Shown here piece after piece: positions 60,022 through 64,000 of a stretch of DNA of 64,000 nucleotides. Source of the stretch: Carallia brachiata (lineage: Eukaryota; Streptophyta; Magnoliopsida; Malpighiales; Rhizophoraceae); NCBI GenBank assembly GCA_021464245.1, contig JADCRB010000025.1:2142193-2206192 (forward strand), in the 5' to 3' direction. A model generated the notes under the pieces. That model worked only from the letters and a program-made list of their open reading frames with translations. It searched no databases and had not been told where the DNA came from. The translations under genes and the position numbers were made by a program. Positions within the stretch are counted from its first letter, which is position 1. Each line of letters begins with the position of its first letter.

Positions 60022-60350
60022 TTAATCACCTCTCTTTGCCTCCTTTTTGTACCCTTCATCTCCTTTTAGCCACAAGTCCGCAAACTCACAATTCTTCCAT
60101 GCCTCAAACCAAATCCCTCCATGGGTATAATGTATGGCTTTAGGGAATGTGGATACATCACCATCAACGAACTTGTTACACCCTCGAGAAAATTCCACCC
60201 AAATGGGATTGATCTAATTTCTTCATTCTCAAGTCACTAAAACCTGCGAAGAAAAGTACTAGTTTGTGTATTCACAACTTCAGCTGTCAACACCTTATTC
60301 TTTAGATGCCCACAATTAATTGTACAATGCCAACGAAGATCAATTCTTCC
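60022..60350 (-). pseudogene. C-terminal fragment of an unrecognised protein-coding gene
   Basis: On the minus strand, frames read WHCTINCGHLKNKVLTAEVV and VNTQTSTFLRRF. After an apparent frame change they read FVDGDVSTFPKAIHYTHGGI, then WFEAWKNCEFADLWLKGDEG and KKEAKRGD, ending at a TAA (60022-60024). The sequence has strong coding character (low stop density, rich in W, H and C) and a natural C-terminus, but frames change near 60150-60190 and no upstream exons are seen. I do not recognise the family, although the aromatic-rich HGGIWFEAW motif looks enzyme-like. Probably a pseudogene fragment. Confidence 0.4.
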
Positions 60351-61290
60351 TTTGATAAACAGTCTACAAAAATGTTAGCAAAAATATCTAAACAACACAT
60401 AGACGTACCTTCACAAAAGGGTATAAAGTGGTTAACTTCATTAATTAGCAAAGCAAACAACAGTTAACAAAAATATCATCCCAATTTCCACTGACGTTAA
60501 TAATTTAAAATTTTCAACATCATTGTAAAATAAAATAGAAAAATTGCCCACAAATTAATTTGGCCAATGCAAAATTAAAAAGTTCTATGACTTCTTCACC
60601 AAAATTGTTATTACCTCATACCATTCTTTTTTACATGTTGTGGAGGACACAATATTGAAGACGAAAAACTTTCCTATTTGCTTTAGTTTTTCAAATTTTT
60701 TGTAATCATCTCTTTGCCTTTTTTGGTTTTTATAGTCTTCACAATCCTGAAAAAAAGCAACTCATTAAATCAAAATTGTGAATTAGGGAAGACACAAGGA
60801 TGAATATAAGAGGGTATAACAATGAAGAACAAAAACTTTCCTATTGGCAATGACGCTAAGAAGTATATTATCTTTTCTAAATTAAGAAACAAAATTGGAA
60901 AAAAAAAAAAAGAATAGATAGATGAAAGAAGGTGGTAGAGATGCAGTGAAAGCTAAGAAAGCTAAGATACATAGATGTTCAGAGGAAGCATATCGGTGCT
61001 TGTTGATTAGAGGTAATGAGATAGGAAATGGGAGAGTAAGACGAAAAATTTGTAGGAGAAAATTGATTTAATGAGAAGTTATTAATTTTATTAAATGATA
61101 ATTTGATTGTTAAGATTTAGGAGGAAGTTTCTCAAAATTAAATGGAAGATTAAATAGGAAGTATAAAATTTAATGTGAAGAAATGACGTTCCAGGGTAAT
61201 AGGAAATTGGAACGAAAATTAAATAGGAAGTTTGAACAAATACATTTTGATGAAATGACGTTTAAGAAATTAAATACGATGAAATGATTC
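60351..61290. other. AT-rich intergenic DNA
   Basis: All frames are broken. A short phrase AAAAACTTTCCTATT occurs twice (60665 and 60833). No gene is seen. Confidence 0.5.
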
Positions 61291-61472
61291 TACATTAAGG
61301 AGGAAAATAAAGAATTAAATATGTAATTTGTATGCATGCATCTAAATCATCTACAACAAGGAGGGAACTAAAGAATTAAACATGTAACTTTTGTGCACGC
61401 ATCTAAATCATCTACTATAAGGAGGAAACTAATGAATTAAATATTTAATTTATGTGCATGCACCTAAAATTA
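61291..61472. repeat. 61-bp tandem repeat, three units
   Basis: Units contain AAGGAGG(G/A)AACTAA, GAATTAAA and TGCATGCATCTAAATCATC, with about 10% differences between copies. No coding is seen. Confidence 0.75.
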
Positions 61473-62079
61473 AGAGTAACAATGAGAGAAAATTGACCGA
61501 CGTAAAATAAATTATTCCAAATAAAAATATATTTTAAAAATAAGTGTGAGGCATTTATAATAAAGCTAGAATTATGAGGAAGCTGTCGTAATAGATAGAT
61601 ATGTGATAAATCTTGTAAATTACTAAGATAACAAGATAATATAAATGGGCAATGGAACAATATCGACAACAAAAGTTCTCATAATTGTAAATTGATCAAA
61701 ACGTACAATAATTGTTCAAAAGCATAATATTTATGTCATATTTATGCTATATTATTTTTGAAAAGCAATAATTTTTTTTACACAAAAGTAATTACTATGT
61801 TATATTTATATTATATTATTGTACAAAAGAATAAAACTAGCCACACCACTAGCCACACCACTTGCGCCCAATTGATCATATTGTTTATGTAATTATTAGT
61901 TTAATCAATAAAAGTCACAATTCTTCTAGCATAATTCCTTATAGAGTAACAACATTTGGGCCATGATGTTGATAACAATTAATTAAACAAATTCATCAAA
62001 AAAACAATCGATTAAACAAAAAAATAATTTGGAAGTAATTTTTTTCTACTTTTTACTTTTCAAGAAAAAAAAAGATGAA
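61473..62079. other. Upstream intergenic DNA of the CYP78A gene
   Basis: AT-rich, with no coding region or recognisable transposon. A direct repeat CTAGCCACACCA occurs twice in succession near 61848-61861. Confidence 0.5.
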
Positions 62080-62217
62080 ATTTAAGAATTCTTTTTTTTT
62101 TTTTTTTCTTATTATAAAAAAAAGTGAGTTGGTTAATCTATTTGAGGAATTTAAGAATTCTTTTTTTTTTTGTTTTCTTATTATAAAAAAAGTGAGTTGG
62201 TTAATCTATTTGAGGAA
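62080..62217. repeat. Tandem duplication of about 69 bp in the CYP78A promoter
   Basis: Two copies of a block start at TTTAAGAATTC, pass through a poly-T run and TTATTATAAAAAAAGTGAGT and end GGTTAATCTATTTGAGGA. They lie 80-220 bases upstream of the TATA box and could affect promoter spacing. Confidence 0.8.
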
Positions 62218-62299
62218 TTTTTTTAGGCAAATTAAATAAAAAGAAAGATTTGAATTTCTTTCTTTTTAACAAAAGCTACATTCACATGCCCCAACTCCC

Positions 62300-62307
62300 T
62301 ATATATA
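62300..62307 (+). promoter_or_regulatory. TATA box of the CYP78A gene
   Basis: TATATATAA after CTCCC, followed by CTCCCCAATCC, lies about 155 bases before the CYP78A ATG. A CT-rich leader (62355-62395) follows, as is common in plant 5'UTRs. Confidence 0.6.
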
Positions 62308-62460
62308 ACTCCCCAATCCTCTAAGGTTAATCATCAACTTCAAAGAAAATTCTTCTTGTCTCTCTCTCCCACTCCTTCTCTCCCACTCTCTCCAGTTTTC
62401 ATTTTCCATTTTTTTTTTTCCTCAACTACTCATAAGTCCATCATTTCAAAGATCTGTGAC

Positions 62461-63467
62461 ATGTCTTCAGAACTTTGCTTTGAGTTCTTTCCCATGATTT
62501 TCCAAACTGTCTCTTCACCATTTTCCTCTTTGGAGTTTGTTCTTGGCCTTCTTCTCTTTGTTTCTATTTTCTCTTTTTGGTTAGCTCCAGGTGGCCTTGC
62601 ATGGGCTCTATCCAAAACCCGGTTCAGGGTCCAGAGTACAACAGCCATTCCTGGCCCTTCCGGATGGCCTTTGCTTGGCATGGTCTTAGCTTTCACTGGT
62701 TCTCTAACTCACAGAGTTCTTGCAAGGACATGCGAGCATGTCAAAGGAAAGGCCTTGATGGCGTTTTCTGTTGGATTCACCCGTTTCATTATCTCCAGCC
62801 ATCCTGAAACTGCTAAGGAAATTTTGAACAGTTCAGCTTTTGCTAATAGACCCATTAAGGAATCAGCTTATGAGCTCTTGTTCCATAGAGCAATGGGTTT
62901 TGCTCCTTATGGTGAGTACTGGAGGAATTTAAGAAGAATCTCAGCCACCCATTTGTTTAGCCCTAAAAGACTGGCTTCCTTTGGGGAGTTCAGGAGAGAG
63001 ATAGGGCTTAGTATGGCGCTGAGATAAAGGGTCTTGCGGGGATAAATAACGGTGAGGTTGAGGTAAAGAAAGTGTTGCATTTTGGGTCACTCAACAATAT
63101 CATGATGAGTGTGTTTGGTAGAAAATATGATTTTGGTGACAAAAGAAATCCTGATGGTGGGTGTGAGCTTGAGAGTTTGGTGAGTGAAGGGTACGATTTG
63201 CTGGGGATTTTCAACTGGAGCGATCACTTTCCAGTCCTGGGATTGTTGGATCTACAGGGAGTGAGAAAGAGGTGCAAGAAATTAGTGGCTAAAGTGAATG
63301 TTTTTGTGGGGAATATCATAGAAGAGCACAGGTCCAAGAGATTGATTGAGAATGAAAGAGAGATACTTGGGACTAGCGATGAGAATTCCAAAGATTTTGT
63401 TGATGTGTTGCTTGACTTGGAGGAGGAGAACAAGCTCAGTGACTCTGATATGATTGCTGTTTTATGG
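62461..63467 (+). CDS. CYP78A cytochrome P450, exon 1 (one apparent frameshift)
   Basis: The first of the two exons usual for CYP78A, microsomal P450s (KLUH family) that act non-cell-autonomously to promote organ and seed growth; substrate unknown. Seen: an N-terminal membrane anchor (about residues 22-45, LEFVLGLLLFVSIFSFWLAP), then GGLAWALS, the proline hinge IPGPSGWPLLGM, FSVGFTRFIISSHPETAKEI, FANRPIKESAYELLFHRAMG, FAPYGEYWRNLRRISATHLF and SPKRL, all typical of CYP78A. A single base is missing near 63017, after GLSM, where the frame shifts. Downstream the correct frame resumes with EVEVKKVLHFGSLNNIMMSV, FGRKYDFGDKRNPDGG, FNWSDHFPVLGLLDLQGVRK and DMIAVLW, ending at a GTATTA donor (63468), the conserved intron position before the oxygen-binding helix. 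Heme-binding exon 2 lies outside the window. The start MSSEL was chosen over upstream in-frame codons because family members start shortly before the anchor. Confidence 0.85.
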
Positions 63468-64000
63468 GTATTATTCATTTCTTGTCTTATTTCTCCTTTA
63501 AATATATATATGATTGCTGTTTGTTGATATATGTGCTTGTTAAAAAAAAGATGATCCCATCAAAACATACACCTGGTTTTACAATTTGCAAGTAGTTCCC
63601 ATTCGTTTGGAAATATTAAAAAAAAAAAGCATTCAAATGTTAATAAAAGTCTTATGGATTATTATTAGTCTTCCTTTGTATCGATCTTGATGTTAGTTAT
63701 TCATGAAGTCCAGAATCTAATTTTTTTTAATTATTGGAAGACAAACAGCCAAAAAAAAAAAACTGATGATCAATACAGAGTGTAAAGATGTTTTAAAAAA
63801 GTAATTAAATGTATTGTCTGTTTATCTCTTGTTTTGGGTGGAATCTCAAATTCTTTCCATATCTAATCTTCAGAGTGGTATGAATGTGGAATTCTTGTAA
63901 TGTAATTATATAGATTCCAAATCGTCGAGAACAATACTTAAGCCATTTTTTTTCCTTGTTTATGATAGACAGATGCCATATTTATTTATTTATTTATTTA
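63468..64000 (+). other. Start of the single CYP78A intron
   Basis: T-rich DNA following the GTATTA donor, with poly-A runs and a terminal (TTTA)n at 63979-64000. No exon 2 motif (for example the EMIFRGTDT-like I-helix) is found before the window ends. Confidence 0.6.

Noticed and set aside
61291..61472. Possible CRISPR-like spaced repeats
   Set aside because: Repeats are contiguous, AT-rich and in a plant nuclear context; this is an ordinary minisatellite.

Overview
This is nuclear DNA of a flowering plant, almost certainly a eudicot. It is AT-rich and intron-bearing, full of short inverted-repeat transposons, SINE, LINE and LTR-element debris, and its recognisable genes are plant families: a MAPKKK of the MAPKKK15-21 type, a nepenthesin-like aspartic protease, a PORR-domain organelle protein, a PP4R3/SMEK fragment and CYP78A. 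The species cannot be fixed from the sequence.

Layout. 1-15 kb is gene-poor and holds MITE-like elements, a decayed Copia element (gag, PBS, integrase) with a tRNA-derived SINE in it, and two Mutator-like MITEs with target duplications. 16.2-18.9 kb carries a LINE relic joined directly to an old, stop-ridden MAPKKK pseudogene. From 23 to 47 kb there is a tandem array of a unit of about 8 kb: MAPKKK gene (+), duplicated flank, aspartic-protease pseudogene (-), AT-rich spacer. Unit A (23.0-36.0 kb) has the only intact kinase reading frame (23262-24323). Unit B (36.0-45.0 kb) and partial unit C (45.0-47.0 kb) have frameshifted kinases. Insertions that distinguish the units can be dated relative to the duplication because an empty site survives in a sister unit.

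The most striking object is a 5.0-kb LTR retrotransposon (29378-34390, coding strand minus) in unit A. It has TG...CA termini, near-identical LTRs of about 988 bp, a 5-bp target duplication GGTTG, a tRNA-type primer site, a polypurine tract and an empty site in unit B. It shows no gag or pol. In its place, on the sense strand of the element, lies an intact intronless 203-codon ORF with a WUSCHEL-type homeodomain, a WUS-box-like LPLFP motif and a C-terminal EAR repression motif. It appears to be a non-autonomous retrotransposon carrying a captured WOX transcription-factor gene.

47-51.3 kb is mostly intergenic. 51.3-52.9 kb holds only the promoter end and first two coding exons of a PP4R3 (SMEK) gene, the first with an in-frame stop. 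A PORR-domain gene with an upstream 5'UTR splice acceptor follows (55633-56893), carrying two single-base frameshifts. Dispersed repeats flank it. The window ends with exon 1 of a CYP78A cytochrome P450 (62461-63467) preceded by a TATA box, again with one single-base deletion. Nearly all frame breaks in the conserved genes are small deletions, so consensus error must be weighed against true pseudogenisation before any of these genes is called dead.
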